Of a DNA stretch of 64,000 nucleotides, positions 46,348 through 58,449 are shown one piece after another; the first letter of the stretch is position 1; every line of letters starts with the position of its first letter. This stretch comes from Paguma larvata. Its lineage: Eukaryota > Chordata > Mammalia > Carnivora > Viverridae. The notes under the pieces are model-generated. The model was given only the letters and a program-made list of their open reading frames with translations. It did no database searches and was not told the DNA's origin. The position numbers and the translations under genes were made by a program. The stretch lies in contig CM057839.1 in assembly GCA_030068075.1 (NCBI GenBank), positions 47,334,960-47,398,959 on the forward strand, read 5' to 3'.

Positions 46348-47195
46348 CTTCTCCAAAGAAGACATTAAGATGGCTAACAGACACATGAAAAAATGCTCAA
46401 CATCACTCATCATCAGGCAAATACAGATCAAAACCACAGTAAGATACCCCCTTATACCTGTCACTACGGCTAAAATTAACAACTCAGGCAACAAGAGATG
46501 CGGAGAAAGGGGAACCCTTTTGCACTGCTGTTGGGAATGAAAACTGGTGCAGCCACTCTGAAAAACAGTATGGATGTTCCTCAAAAAATTAAAAATAGAG
46601 CTACCCTATGACCCAGCAATTGCACTACTAGGTATTGATCCAAAGGATACAGGTATGCTGTTTCCAAGGAGCACATACACTAACACTGTTTACAGCAGCC
46701 AAAGTAGGGAAAGAGCCCAAATGTCCAATGACTGATGAATGAATAAAGAAGTGGTATGTATATACAATGGAATATTACCAGCGATCAAAAAGAATGAAAT
46801 CTTGCCATTTGCAACAATGTGTATGGAAATAGAGTGTATTATGCTAAGTGAAATTAGTCAGAGAAAAATATCATATGACTCCACTCACATGTGGAATGTA
46901 AGATACAAAACAGAGGAACATAGGGAAGGGAAGCAAAAATAATATAAAAAGTGGGAGGAGGACACACCATAGAGACTCTTAAATACAAAGAACAAACTGA
47001 GGGTTGCTGGAGAGGTGTTAGGTGTGGATGGGATGGGCTATATGGGCAAGGGGCATTAAGGAGGGCACTTGCTGAAATGGGCACTGGGTATCACATGGAA
47101 GTGATGAATCACTAGATTCTACTCCTGAAATCATTATTACACTCCATGTTAACTAACTTGGATGTAAATTTAAAAACAAAAACAAAAACTTAAAA
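46348..47195 (+). mobile_element. 5'-truncated LINE-1, ORF2 end plus 3' UTR
   Basis: Starts 'acacttctccaaagaagaca'. It runs through ORF2 C-terminal blocks with several deletions ('atgacccagcaattgcacta', 'agaagtggtatgtatataca') to the 3' UTR ('gggcattaaggagggcactt') and an A-rich end. Frames are broken. The preceding 45945-46345 shows nothing recognisable. Confidence 0.92.
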
Positions 47196-47489
47196 AAAAC
47201 TTTTTAAGTAAGAATAAATGTGCTTGTGAAAAACAACAATAAAGAAATGATACTATACTGTGAGTACAAGAGAATCAATTACTTGAGCACGGAGGGCAAA
47301 TATGAACAAAAATGATAAACTTAAATTAGTGAATAGAGATTTGTAATGCACATCAAGACCCAAAATATATTTCTTCTTCACTAGAAAAGTTGCTATCCCA
47401 AGTGCCAGAATTTGGGCATGACATATTATGTGCTCTTTTTGGGGCTCGAAAAAAATCTGTGGATGAAGACTTCCATAAACATTTTGGTT

Positions 47490-47965
47490 GGTATTATGGG
47501 ATGAATTTTGTGCCCCTCAAATTCATATGCTGAAGTCCTAACCCCCCCATGTCACAGTGTGACAGTATTTAGAGTGAGGGTCCTTAAAGAGGTATTTAAG
47601 ATGAAGTGTCATTGGAGTCCTAATCCAATGTGACCAGTGTCCTTGTAAGAAGAGGAGAATAGGACACAAACACAGATGAAAACCTATGTGAGGACAGGGA
47701 GATGGTCACCTGCAAGACAAGGAGAGAGACCTGAGAAGAAACTGACCTTGCCACACCTTGATCTCAGATTTCTATCCTCCAGAACCAATCATTTTGTTCT
47801 CCAGGATTTAAATAATTTCTATAGGAATCACCTTTCTCATGCTCTCTGTGTCTCTCTCTCTCTGTGTCTCTCTCTGTCTCTCTGTTTCTGTCTGATCAGT
47901 GACAGTTTACAGTTTAGGTAGCCGCTGGGTTAATTTCCTGACAGAGGTGTTAGAAATTATAATAT
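47490..47965 (+). mobile_element. MLT1-type MaLR LTR
   Basis: Very clear match: 'caaattcatatgctgaagtc', 'gtcctaatccaatgtgacca', 'gtccttgtaagaagaggaga', 'gacaaggagagagacctga', 'ccttgatctcagatttctat'. A CT/GT microsatellite (47838-47895) has grown near its 3' end. Together with the following ERVL-like interior it may be the 5' LTR of one ancient element. Confidence 0.9.
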
Positions 47966-48968
47966 AATCAAAATCTTGGATTACTTCATTTTTGGAAGTA
48001 TGGTTTCTGATAGCTTAGACCATAGGTCCTTGGCCCTCAAAAATATCTTGAGTTACTCAATATTTAATGAATCACGTATTTATTAATATATAATAAACTT
48101 TGATCATTTACAATTAAGACCTTTGACTGATATATAAATTGGTAACTGGATTAATTGTGGGTAAGAAAACTTTTGGAACATGATAAGAAGGTGACATTTG
48201 TTTTATGGTTTGTGGCTGAAGGCATAGAAGATTCAAGTTGGATTAAGACATGGGATTCTGGCAGCCCATGACATTTAGTGGAAAAACAGCTAATTAAATT
48301 ATTACCTGTGGTCACCTAGAATAAAGTGTCTGTTAATAGCAAGGCTTTGAGAGATTGAGTCACCTCTAAAAAGAATAGAATGAAGAGTATGAGGAATTCA
48401 AGGCTCTAGGGTGGACTGGTTGCTTTTAATTTTGCTGAATAGCTTAAAGAAAACTGAAACAAGCTCAAGGTCTAAATTCTCAGCTCAAAACTCAGACAGA
48501 CAACCAAGGATTTTCAGTATCTCTCATTTCTTTTTGCCTCTAGGCTGAGACAGATGAAAATCAAACTAAAACTTGGTCCTAAGGGTTTTCAATTTATGTA
48601 GGTTGAATTAACAATCTGGCAATGCATCAAATGTGACAAAGCTTTGATAAGAAAAAGAATAAAACTCTGAATGTAGGCATAAGGACCTACTGAGAGATTT
48701 GAATGTCTTAAAATACACCAAATATCCAGACTCCAACCTTTATTTCCAACTAAGACATTATCACTGTCTTATGTGACTATTCCTGTCCTACTCAAAAGTC
48801 TTAAAATTATTTGACCAAAGCAGTTTCTTCCAAATAGAATTCAATCCTTCCCATTTTGTATACTCAACAGCTCTCTTATTATCTTTAACTAAAATCAGAT
48901 TCCAGCAGATGTATGAAATTACATATTCAAATGCCGGAGAAAAAACCTTGTATCAAAAAAGAATACAG

Positions 48969-48969
<1 letters not shown>

Positions 48970-49018
<49 letters not shown>
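48970..49018 (+). repeat. (TA)n microsatellite
   Basis: About 24 perfect TA units. Confidence 0.97.
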
Positions 49019-49020
<2 letters not shown>

Positions 49021-49133
49021 TTGCATAGAAACAATCATTTAATTTACTTGGATGGCTACTGAAATCTTGATTGAAAGATCATTCACACTAACATAAGTGG
49101 ACAATTTAAAAATTCCTTTAAATATGTAGATGA

Positions 49134-49350
49134 GGGGTGCCTGGGTGGCTCATTGGTTAAGTGGCCGACTTCAGCTCAGGTCATGATCTCACGCATGTGA
49201 GTTCGAGCCCCACGTTGGACTCTGTGCTGATGGCTCATCAGAGCCTGGAGCCTGCTTTGGTTTCTGTATCTCCCTCTCTCTCTGCCCTTCCCTTGCTCAT
49301 GCTCTGTCTTTATGTCTCTCAAAAATAAAATAAAAACGTTTAAAAAAAAG
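49134..49350 (+). mobile_element. Feliform CAN-SINE
   Basis: Near-consensus copy with perfect 13-bp duplicates aatatgtagatga at 49121-49133 and 49351-49363. Confidence 0.97.
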
Positions 49351-52140
49351 AATATGTAGATGACGGAAGAAAAGGACTTAAGGATGCATTTCTCATGTAC
49401 AATATCTTAAACTATTCCCCAAATTAAGGAGACCCAGAAAACATTGCCCTCATCAAAGCATTGAGAACACCTTTAGTGAGAAAAGTACATGCATCTGTGA
49501 AAAGGTCAGGAATGGTGCTTCTCCTGGGGATGACTTGTTGATGGGGTGCAACAGTTGAAATTTATTTCAGATACGAAGTGGATAGTCCATAAATGAGATA
49601 AGAGAACTCGTCAGACTGATTTGATAAACAGGAGTTATTGAACAGGAGGTTGCTAATTTATCATGGAGTCTATAGGACCAAGATTGATATTTCAAATAGA
49701 TTCTGCCTTATTAATAACCGAAAATTATGCTAGGCTTGGAAAACAGAGCATTGACATTAAGAATTATTTCTATATCTAATTTCAGTTCCTATACCTGAGT
49801 TATTTCATAGAGTATCTAGAAATAAAATAATGGTAGGTAATTTTGAGAAATAACATACAAATATGTACTATAAATACTTCTGCTATCACTACAGAAATTC
49901 ACCTGCAAACATTCACCAGAATTATTAATCATTGAAAGAGAAATAACCAAAATTTGGGGAATTGATTAGATTTGATACCATCTCTAAGTTAATGTTAATT
50001 TCTGTGGTCTAGGATAACACTGTTGTACACTGAGGAGAGAAAATTAAATTTTCACCTGACACGTAATTGATATGGTAGGCTGTTAAATCCCTAGTTTCTG
50101 AATTTATGGTTGAAATAGTTACCCACACAAAACAGCATTTATTGTAGGAAGAGTCTAATGAAACCCACTGGAATTGCTTTCTCTTTTCAAATAGTAAACC
50201 AAAAGCAATAACATATTCTTGCAGTTATCATAAATATTACTATTGAGTTTTAGAAGACCAAGGAAAGATGGGGTTCCTACCTCATCCCTATCTGTAACTT
50301 ATCTGTTCCCCTAAGTAGAACACAGATGAGATATGTTTTCTTAATACTTTAAGCTTATTATAAACTTAATTCAATTTCATCTGCTCATTCAGATGTCCAC
50401 TTTTACCAAAGAAATCAACACAGTCTTTGACTGGTTTGTAGCTATTGATCTAGAATGTCTTCTTGTACCTATCCTAAAACGTAGAGATTATTAGAAACTA
50501 TATTTTCACCTGCCAGTAATATTAGCACACATTCAGCTTATAAGGTCAACTCCCTGACTTGGGTCACAGTTTAGTCCATAAGGACCTTGACCGTCTTACC
50601 GCACCATAGGAGGCCATACTATCGATTACATTGTGACAGCATTCCACTAATACTTGCAAAGCTAGAATCACCAGAAATTCTCGAAACACCAAATACCCCA
50701 AGTTGTGAGTTAATAAAACACCAACAACAAAATAGATAAGTTACCCAATTCAGTGATGGTCTTGGAGATCTAGTAGACTTGGTTTATATTGTAATAAATT
50801 CTCCAAGGTAAAGTATCAAGTGCTGCCCTCAGCATATTTTATAATTGCAAAAGATAGATCATACCTATTGCATACTTTAACAATTTGGAGACACATGTAT
50901 TTTGGGAAACCTGGAAGCCTACTACTTTATGTAGGATCTAAAGGAAGTGAAGGCTCCCAATCTTCTCCAGACAGTGGCATACTCATCTCTACTACTGGAC
51001 CATTTGAAGCAACAGATCCAGTGTTCAGGTTACATTAGTTCCATTCACTGAGCAACTCCAGGGATACTATTCAAAGCTGAAAAACATGGAAGCTTCCTTG
51101 GAATTAGGGAGTGCCCAATCTTCATGATCATATACAGTGACCCCGACAAGTATAGGACAGAGTAGAATTCTCTTTAATCTATAAGAAACTCACTGGAAAT
51201 CCAAAGTAGATTCCCCTAGAGATCTGGAGCTAATCCATGATCTCTGGAGGAAATAAGGAAAGAGAACTTTTTGAAAAGTTGCTCCTAGCTTTTCTGAGCA
51301 CTAACAGAAACTGAATGGTTTCTGAGATGCCAGGTGATCGCTCCGGGTGGTATCACTTGAGTGTCCATCTCGAGTTGGTGTTATATGCACAGAGGACAAT
51401 ATTTATTATTGAGCATTAGAGATTAGGCCAGGTTCAAATAAGTTTTGAAGGTTCAAGTAGGTTGCATGAGCACATAGCTCATTAGCCTAAAATATCCACC
51501 CTACCACTCTTTCCTCAATATACACTTATGGCTTCAAAGACATTACAAATATATAGTTAATGCAGAAAAAAGCATAGTATTATTTTAAAGACAGATCTAT
51601 AAAATTTTCTAGCACCAGTAACACTTGCAATATTTTGTTGAGACACTCCTGCGCTGTAAATGTTAATGATATATCTCACTGTCACCTCTATTAGAAAGAA
51701 GAGATGGCTAGCAGTAAAGATCTCTAAAATTTGGGGCTAATAGTTTGACTATATTTTAAGTGAGTTTGTAAGAGTAATATTAGAATTCTATGATCAGCTC
51801 TGGGAAAAAGTGATGTAAATGCTCAGCCTCAAAAGTTCCAAGTGTGTGGTACCTTTGTCCTGGATGAATGCTCAAAAAAGCCTTCATCTGTAGGAAAGCC
51901 TGTAAATGACAAGTACCCTTTGACCCTGCTGCACTCAGTTTTCCCACGAAGGACTCATGAACCAAGTGATAGCGGTGGCAGGAATAAACACTGTAAATAG
52001 TCTAATATTGACATCTCCTTATCAAGACTGACCTGACTGACCACACTAGTAGATGTAGAATTTTCCAGTGGCATGAACCAATTCCATGTGTCATCATCTC
52101 CTCAGACAATCAAATAGCATGGAGGATTTTTTTTTTACAC

Positions 52141-52868
52141 TGAATGTTTCTCTTCCTGGAAAACAGACATTATTGATTTGAAATCACCATTATACATACT
52201 CTATTTTAAGAAAATTTACTAAATCTGTTATTTAATGTTATGATATAACCGACAATAATATTTACGACCAAAATTATTTTTAAAATTAAAGATATAAGGT
52301 TGTGCACTACTACTCATGAGATTCACCAATCTTGACACATACTTCATCTTTCAGAAGTAGGTGCCCTAGAGTACATTAATATAAAATTCATATCTACTAT
52401 TCCAAATGGTGACAACAACTTGCAAGTTTTTTTTTTTTCTTATCCTAAAAACACAGCAACTAACTAATATAGGGCATCATTCTTCTTCCCAGACAGAGTA
52501 CAAGGATCCAGAAGGGGAAAAATAGATGAAAAGGTGAATCTCGCAATCACGTCCATGACCTACTTAAGAATATATGGTCTACTCCTTGTGATCCAAGACT
52601 GTGCATGCTCACTGGCTTATACAAACAAACAAACAAAAAACAAACAAACAAAAATTACATGCATGAGGTATTTTGGAATAGCCTACCAGATAAAGTGTTC
52701 TGTGATGCTGCCTGAGAGCAAAGGAAATATGGCATAGATAAAGGTGAAAATCAGTTGAAAATACCGCCAATCGCCTTGTGATCAGCTACAGGAATTAGTA
52801 TATAATAACAACCTCTTCACCCTTATTTTATATTTAAAACTCCCTAGTTTTCTAACAAGGTTTGTTCT
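52141..52868. other. Unclassified DNA, possibly more ERVL
   Basis: 52525-52620 has some ERVL-like wording. 52620-52655 is a CAAA-rich simple repeat. No gene. Confidence 0.4.
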
Positions 52869-54250
52869 TCCAATCCATGATCATGGAATGTTTTTCCATT
52901 TCTCTGTGTCCTCTTCGATTTCTTCCGTAAGTATTCTGTAGTTTTCAGAGTACAGATCTTTTTATCTCTTTGATTAGTTTATTCCTAGGTATCTTATTGC
53001 TTTTTGGTGTCACCATAAATGGGATTGATTCTCTGACTTCTTTTTCTGATGTTTCAATACGGTGTATAGAAATGCAACAGATTTCTGTACCTTGATTTTA
53101 TATCATATAAATTTGCTGAATTCATGTATTAGTTCTAGCCAATTTTTTGGTGAAGTCTTTTGGGTTTTCCACATAGAGTATCATGTCATCTAATACCAAA
53201 AGCAATCTATACATTTATTAGAATCCTTATCAAAATACCACCAGCATTTTTCACAGAGCTAGAACAAATAATCCTAAAACCTATATGGAATAACAAAAGA
53301 CCCTGAATAGCTAAAGAATTTCTGAAAAAGAAAAGCAAAGCTGGAGGCACCACAATTCCAGACTTCAAGCTATATCACAAACCTTTAGTAATCAAGATAG
53401 TAGGGTACTGGCACAAACACAGACACAAAGATCAATGGAACAGAATAAAAAACTCAGAAACAGAAAACCATCAAAATTTTCTCCTGTGCCAAGAGAACAT
53501 AGGCAACAACCTCTTAGACCTCAGCCAGTAACTTCTTGCTAGACACATCTCCAGAGGCAAGGGACACAAAAGCAAAAATGATCAGGACTTCATCAAGATA
53601 AAAATCTTCTGCACAGTGAAGGAAACAATCAATAAAACTAAAAGGCAGGCTACAGAATGGGAGAAGATATCTGCAAATGACATATCTGATAAAGGGTTAG
53701 TACCTAAATCTATAAAGAAGTTCTCAAACTCAACACCCAAAAACAACCCAGTTGAGAAATGGGCAGAAGACATGAACAGACATTTTTCCAAAGAAGACAT
53801 ACAAATAGCTAACAGACACATGAAAAGATGCCCAACATCAGTCACCATCAGTGAAATACAAATCAAAACCACATTGAGATACCACCTCATCCTTGTCAAA
53901 TGGCTAAAATCAACAACACCAGAAACAATAGATGTTGGTGAGGATGTGGAGAAAGATGAATCCTCTTGCACTGTTACTGGGAATGCAAACTGGGGCAGTA
54001 ACTTTGGTAAAGAGTGTGGAGTTTCCTTAAAAAGTTAAAAATAGAACTACCCTACCACCCAGCACATCGACTCTTTTTTTTTTTTTTTTGGTCAAATATA
54101 TATCTCTGGCCACTGTAAACATAAACATACATACAGATTAAAAGTAAATAGATGGAATATATGGAATTGCTAAATCACTATATTGTATATTTGAAACTAA
54201 TATAACACTATGTTAACTGTACTAGGATTTAAAATGAAATTAAAATTTAA
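52869..54250 (+). mobile_element. Second 5'-inverted LINE-1, older and deleted
   Basis: 52869-53197 is L1 ORF2 RT sequence on the minus strand, paralogous to 4310-4645. From 53198 the sequence turns to the plus strand and continues with the very next ORF2 part ('ccaaaagcaatctatacatt'). It loses a block near 53465, then runs through the C-terminal region to about 54060. A T-rich insertion (54072-54090) and an L1 3' tail ('gttaactgtactaggattta') follow. Open frames are short and broken. Confidence 0.85.
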
Positions 54251-54269
54251 AAAATCATAAAAACTAAAT

Positions 54270-55170
54270 GAATGGGGCAATATATACCATGCTAACACTA
54301 ACCAAAAGAAAATAGGACTACCTATATTAACTTATGACTTCAAAGTAAGGAAAATTACCAGGGGTAAAGAAAGACATTGTATAATGATAAAAGGGTCAAC
54401 CCTCCTACAACAACGAATCATTCTTAATGTGTGTGTTCCAGCAACAAAGTATGAAACTACATGAGGCAAAACTTAATAGAACCAGAACTGCAGGGTGAAA
54501 TGGATGAATCGACTGTAATACCTAGAGACTACTACAGCCCTCTATCAGAAATTCCCAGATCCAGCAGGCCAAAAATTTGTAAGGATACAGCTGAATTCAA
54601 CAACACCATTGGTTCTTCCCAACCTCATTATAGATTCAATATGTATCTCTGCTTTAAGTTTTACAAGAGCCTCCCAATAAGGGCAAAATAAGGGGTTCCT
54701 GGGTGGCTTAGTCGGTTAAGCCTCCAACTCTTGATTTTGGCTCAGGTAATGATCTCAATGTTCCTGAATTAGAGCCTCACATCATGCTCTGCACTGACAA
54801 TATAGAGCCTGCTTGGGATTCTCTCTCTCCCTCTCTGCTCCTCCCTTGCTTGTATTCTCTCTCTTTCCTTCTCTCACTCTCTCAAAATGAATAAACTTAA
54901 AAGATATATATTTAAAAAGGGCAAAATAAAATTATGCACCAAAGATCTTAGTAAAAAGTTATGATTTTATAAAGAATATTATAATGGAAATAAGCTGGAC
55001 TTTAAAGGATGTGTTGAAATTACATAAGAGATGAAACTTTGGAGAGTATTCTAGGAAACTTAAAATTTTTCGGAATGACTAGGTCAAATTAAATTTTTTT
55101 TAATCCTAAATGAATTGAATTCTTTTCTCCAACATGTCACCAAAATAGTATTTGAAGAATTGTGATATTA
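54270..55170 (+). mobile_element. Old LINE-1 ORF2 endonuclease-region fragment
   Basis: Sense L1 blocks 'taatgataaaagggtcaacc', 'cagcaacaaagtatgaaact', 'gaattcaacaacaccattgg'. Split by a SINE at 54692. Diverged. Confidence 0.65.
54692..54916 (+). mobile_element. Feliform CAN-SINE
   Basis: Full copy with perfect 13-bp duplicates aagggcaaaataa at 54679-54691 and 54917-54929. Confidence 0.96.
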
Positions 55171-55174
55171 TATT

Positions 55175-56990
55175 AATGGCCTTACTATTTTATTCATCCA
55201 CACAGCTATACTCTTCACTATTTGACTTTGATGTTAATACCATTTAAAATGTTGAAGATATTTTTCCACCCATTGACTTTGACTTTTGCAAATAATTGCT
55301 AGAAAACTGCACATGAAGTTAGGATATCTATCCTGTGATACAGCCAACACCGTGAAAAAAATATCCCAGGGATATTCTTCCCAAAGAAGAATCTAGGGTA
55401 TGTGGAGAACAGCTGAGACTATCCAAATTCACCATGAAAAAAATGCCAAGAATTTCTGTGTACCCAACGTAATTGTATTAGATTTTTTTTTCATTAAGAC
55501 AAGTACCTTTTTATATAGAGATTATATGACTAGAGAGAAGGAGTTCAAAGTTGAAAACACTTTCATTTCCTCTTTTCCATTTATTGCAATATAAAATGAA
55601 ACAAAACTTTAAATGCCATGTTCTAGTTTTGAAAAATATTTTTTTAATTAAAACCTTGAGTGATAACTGTTTTGAATAAAGATGCTAAAATGAACAAGAG
55701 CCTAATAAAAACCAAAGATGATAGTAGAGGAAACTGTGGCCATCATTGGGAGAGTGAGGGGAATGGAAAAGGAAGGAGGTGATTACAGACGGAAGTGAAG
55801 ATATATTTTCAGAAAGATGAAAGAGATCTATTCTCACTATCCACCCATGTTTCCTTTCTCTATCTTCCCAGATATCAGTCTACTCCTATAATCAAAATCC
55901 TGGTGTCTATGATTCAGTTTCTTTCATAACCTCTGTGCCTATCCTTGCTAGTCAGGATATAGCCAGGACTGCAGGGTTCAGCAAAAGCGGCTTTAGGGCT
56001 TATCAGGGGTAGTCTCTGGGCGGCCAGTGATTAATGAGCTACAGAGCGACTACTCTTGCTAAATTTAAGAAGATATTTTACAATAGAAATAGATTCATTC
56101 TCGTTGTTTACATTTGAAGGCACACAACACATGACTATGGCTCCACTTTATTATTGAGGTGAAATAATAACTTTGGTAGGCAAAATAAGAAAATATCAGC
56201 CTTGTATATAACATTGCTAATTTGAGATAATGTGCTCCATGCATTGTTAAAACTTTCACACAATTGAGTTTCTTTAGAACCCCACCTATTCTCAAACGAG
56301 GATGGCCTGCGTATATTAAAAGAATAATTTCTAAAAATCCCATCTTGCGTAATGAGCTAAATGCACAAAATCCATAACAATCAAGTTCTGTGGAAGAAAT
56401 CATTTTTCATAAAGAAACACTTCTATTATTTATTTTTTCCAGATTATATAAAAACATTATGAATTTGAATCAAAACATATACATAGATAATTAAACCAAA
56501 AAGAATTCATGGATTATATCCTATGTTTTAATTGCCACCACAAATTGCAAATGGAAAAATTATGTAATAGTAATTTATTGTAGTAACTAAACATTGAAAT
56601 TCAGAGGCAAATAAAATTATGCATTTTTAGTGCCAATGTAGAAACTAGATGAGCAACTGTTTACATTTAAATATCTTTATTCATTTGAAGTAATCATAAT
56701 TTGGTTCAAATATTATTTGCATTTTTATTTCTCACAAAATATTCATATTTTTAAAACCATCTTTTGGCTAGACATACTATAAAGTATTGCCATACATAAT
56801 ATAAGTCATAGATTTGATAGAGAGAGAATCTGCTTTGATAATTTTACCATTTTTTAAGATGATGGAGTTAAATATATTAAGAGGGACTACTATGAAGTGT
56901 CTAGACAAACTCTAATATTTCTTAAATGGAATCCAAAATAAAGAAAATTCTTAGTGAAGATTTTTGGACTTGAAGATACAACTGTCAGAA
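55175..56990. other. Unique-looking DNA
   Basis: No transposon or gene recognised. A short GC-richer patch (55970-56050) lacks an open frame with splice borders. The 102-codon minus-strand frame at 56095-56403 shows no motif. Confidence 0.5.
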
Positions 56991-56999
56991 TTAGAATTT

Positions 57000-58443
57000 C
57001 AGAATGACGCCACCATGTCAAAGCCCACGTACACCAATTGACGAGTATTTTACAGAAGACTTTTTTAACGGTTGTTGGTATCAGGTCTGAATCATTTAAT
57101 CAACACACCTGGTGATTACTGAGAACACTCCTCAGGCCCTCGGCTCCAGGAATAGAGTAGCCCATTCCTTTCAAAGAGTATTTTCCCCAGTCAGTGTCTT
57201 TTCTTCTTTTTCCTCTTTTCTTATTTGGGCCAAGTCCTCGCTTTGGTTGCTAGTATGGGTGGCTACCTGATCCATGTACTTGTCACATGCCCTTAGTCCA
57301 AGCCAGGCTTCCTCAGCAGTAAATCCCAACTGCAACAGATCAATACAGAACTGTTTAAACTGTTGGCGTGCTCCGTTGAGATACTCACGAGTCTCTTTGC
57401 CATTTCCACCGTGATAATTTCAGATACCTTGAAGCAAGTCAGTCTTAAAAACAGTACCTTCTCTTTCCCACAATTTCCTATATGTGGATCCGTCTCTGAT
57501 ATTTTTCATCTTACAGATATCATCATAACAATTTTTAAAGGATTTCTAGGTTAGCTTTATTTTTTTCCCTGCATTTTCAAAGCATTCTGGTTGTTCCAAG
57601 TAGAAATAGCTCTATGCTGAACCTAGTTGGAGTATTGCATAGCTATCCACTATATCCAGTTGTTCTCTGCAATGCTCAGAAAATGTGTCAATGTCCAACA
57701 GACATAGCAAGACTATTTGATATTCTTTCAGGAAAGTTCTGCCCTACCCATGATATCCCGTTGTTAAGATAAAGGATTTTCTTTCTCATGGAGGAATTCT
57801 GCTTGCTCTGCCTGTCTGGTTAGCTGCATGTAGTTTCTGGATTTACCACCTATTCAACCCTCTCTGACAATCTTTATAGTCTATAAATCCTCTGAATTCT
57901 TTTTTTCTTTTATTTTGGCTTTATTTTTGCTATTCTTCTTCAACCTGAAGTTTCTCACATCCGCTTCAGACTGCTTTTGTTAGAACACTATAGTTTTTAC
58001 ATTGTGTTACTACTTGTTCTTTAAGTGTTTCTCCTAATGGAAGTTTTTTCTCATTTATGACAATTTTGATACCGTTTTATTGAAAGCCAAAGGTTTCAGC
58101 TCTTTTAGACTTCAGTTCTCTGCTTTTAATATACAAACAGGCCTCCAACAATTTTTTTTCTACCTTTTCTTAGTCTTGGAGGTGAAAATACCCCAATTGT
58201 GGCAATTCCTATTGTCTTATAATTTTATTTCCCGTTTCATACTCAATTTCTTTGTAACATACTTCTTCTATTATCTTTAGTATTTACTTTCCAACCTTCT
58301 AACTTGTCAGAGTCCTTAGCAAGGTCCTTCAATGCCTAACCAACTTCTTCATTTTCAACTGTATACAAAGATTCCCAAAGTTGCATCCTGTCTTCCCTTA
58401 AAAATTAGGTCAATTTTGCTTGAATATGCTACTTCTGTGCCAC
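57000..58443 (-). pseudogene. NUB1: NUB1 (NEDD8 ultimate buster 1) processed pseudogene
   Basis: Minus-strand sequence collinear with the NUB1 coding region without introns. The start codon has become GTG (58441-58443). N-terminal ALKDLAKDSDKLEG and the ubiquitin-like region (GIATIGVFSPPRLRKGRK, then IKIVINEKKLPLGETL) lie at about 58030-58320. EYQIVLLCLLDIDTF, DSYAILQLGSA and the UBA block LLQLGFTAEEAWLGLRACD follow, then QIRKEEKEEK. After a frameshift, KGMGYS and LNDSDL-like sequence continue to about 57000, where similarity stops. 57171-57743 is one frame with three internal stops. NUB1 lowers NEDD8-conjugate levels via the proteasome; this copy cannot make it. No poly(A) end is seen because the 3' part is missing. 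Confidence 0.88.
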
Positions 58444-58449
58444 CCTGAA

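Larger units (their letters stand above)
48030..52140 (+). mobile_element. ERVL/MaLR-like endogenous retrovirus interior (pol remnants)
   Basis: Best at 50567-50645, where 'gtttagtccataaggacctt' and 'gaccgtcttaccgcacc', then 'gattacattgtgac', match ERVL RT just before and at its YxDD-like site, here broken by a deletion. 50990-51030 fits a later RT/RNaseH part. 51955-52060 ('gatagcggtggcaggaat') fits the start of integrase. 48030-50280 is weaker. Many stops and no frame of any length; an old, inert copy. Interrupted by a (TA)n run and a SINE. Confidence 0.68.

Noticed and set aside
48970..49018. Regularly spaced repeats as a CRISPR-like array
   Set aside because: Only a (TA)n microsatellite without spacers; nuclear mammalian DNA.
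53616..54038. 140-codon + strand frame as a gene
   Set aside because: Remaining open stretch of L1 ORF2 C-terminal region in the second inverted L1.
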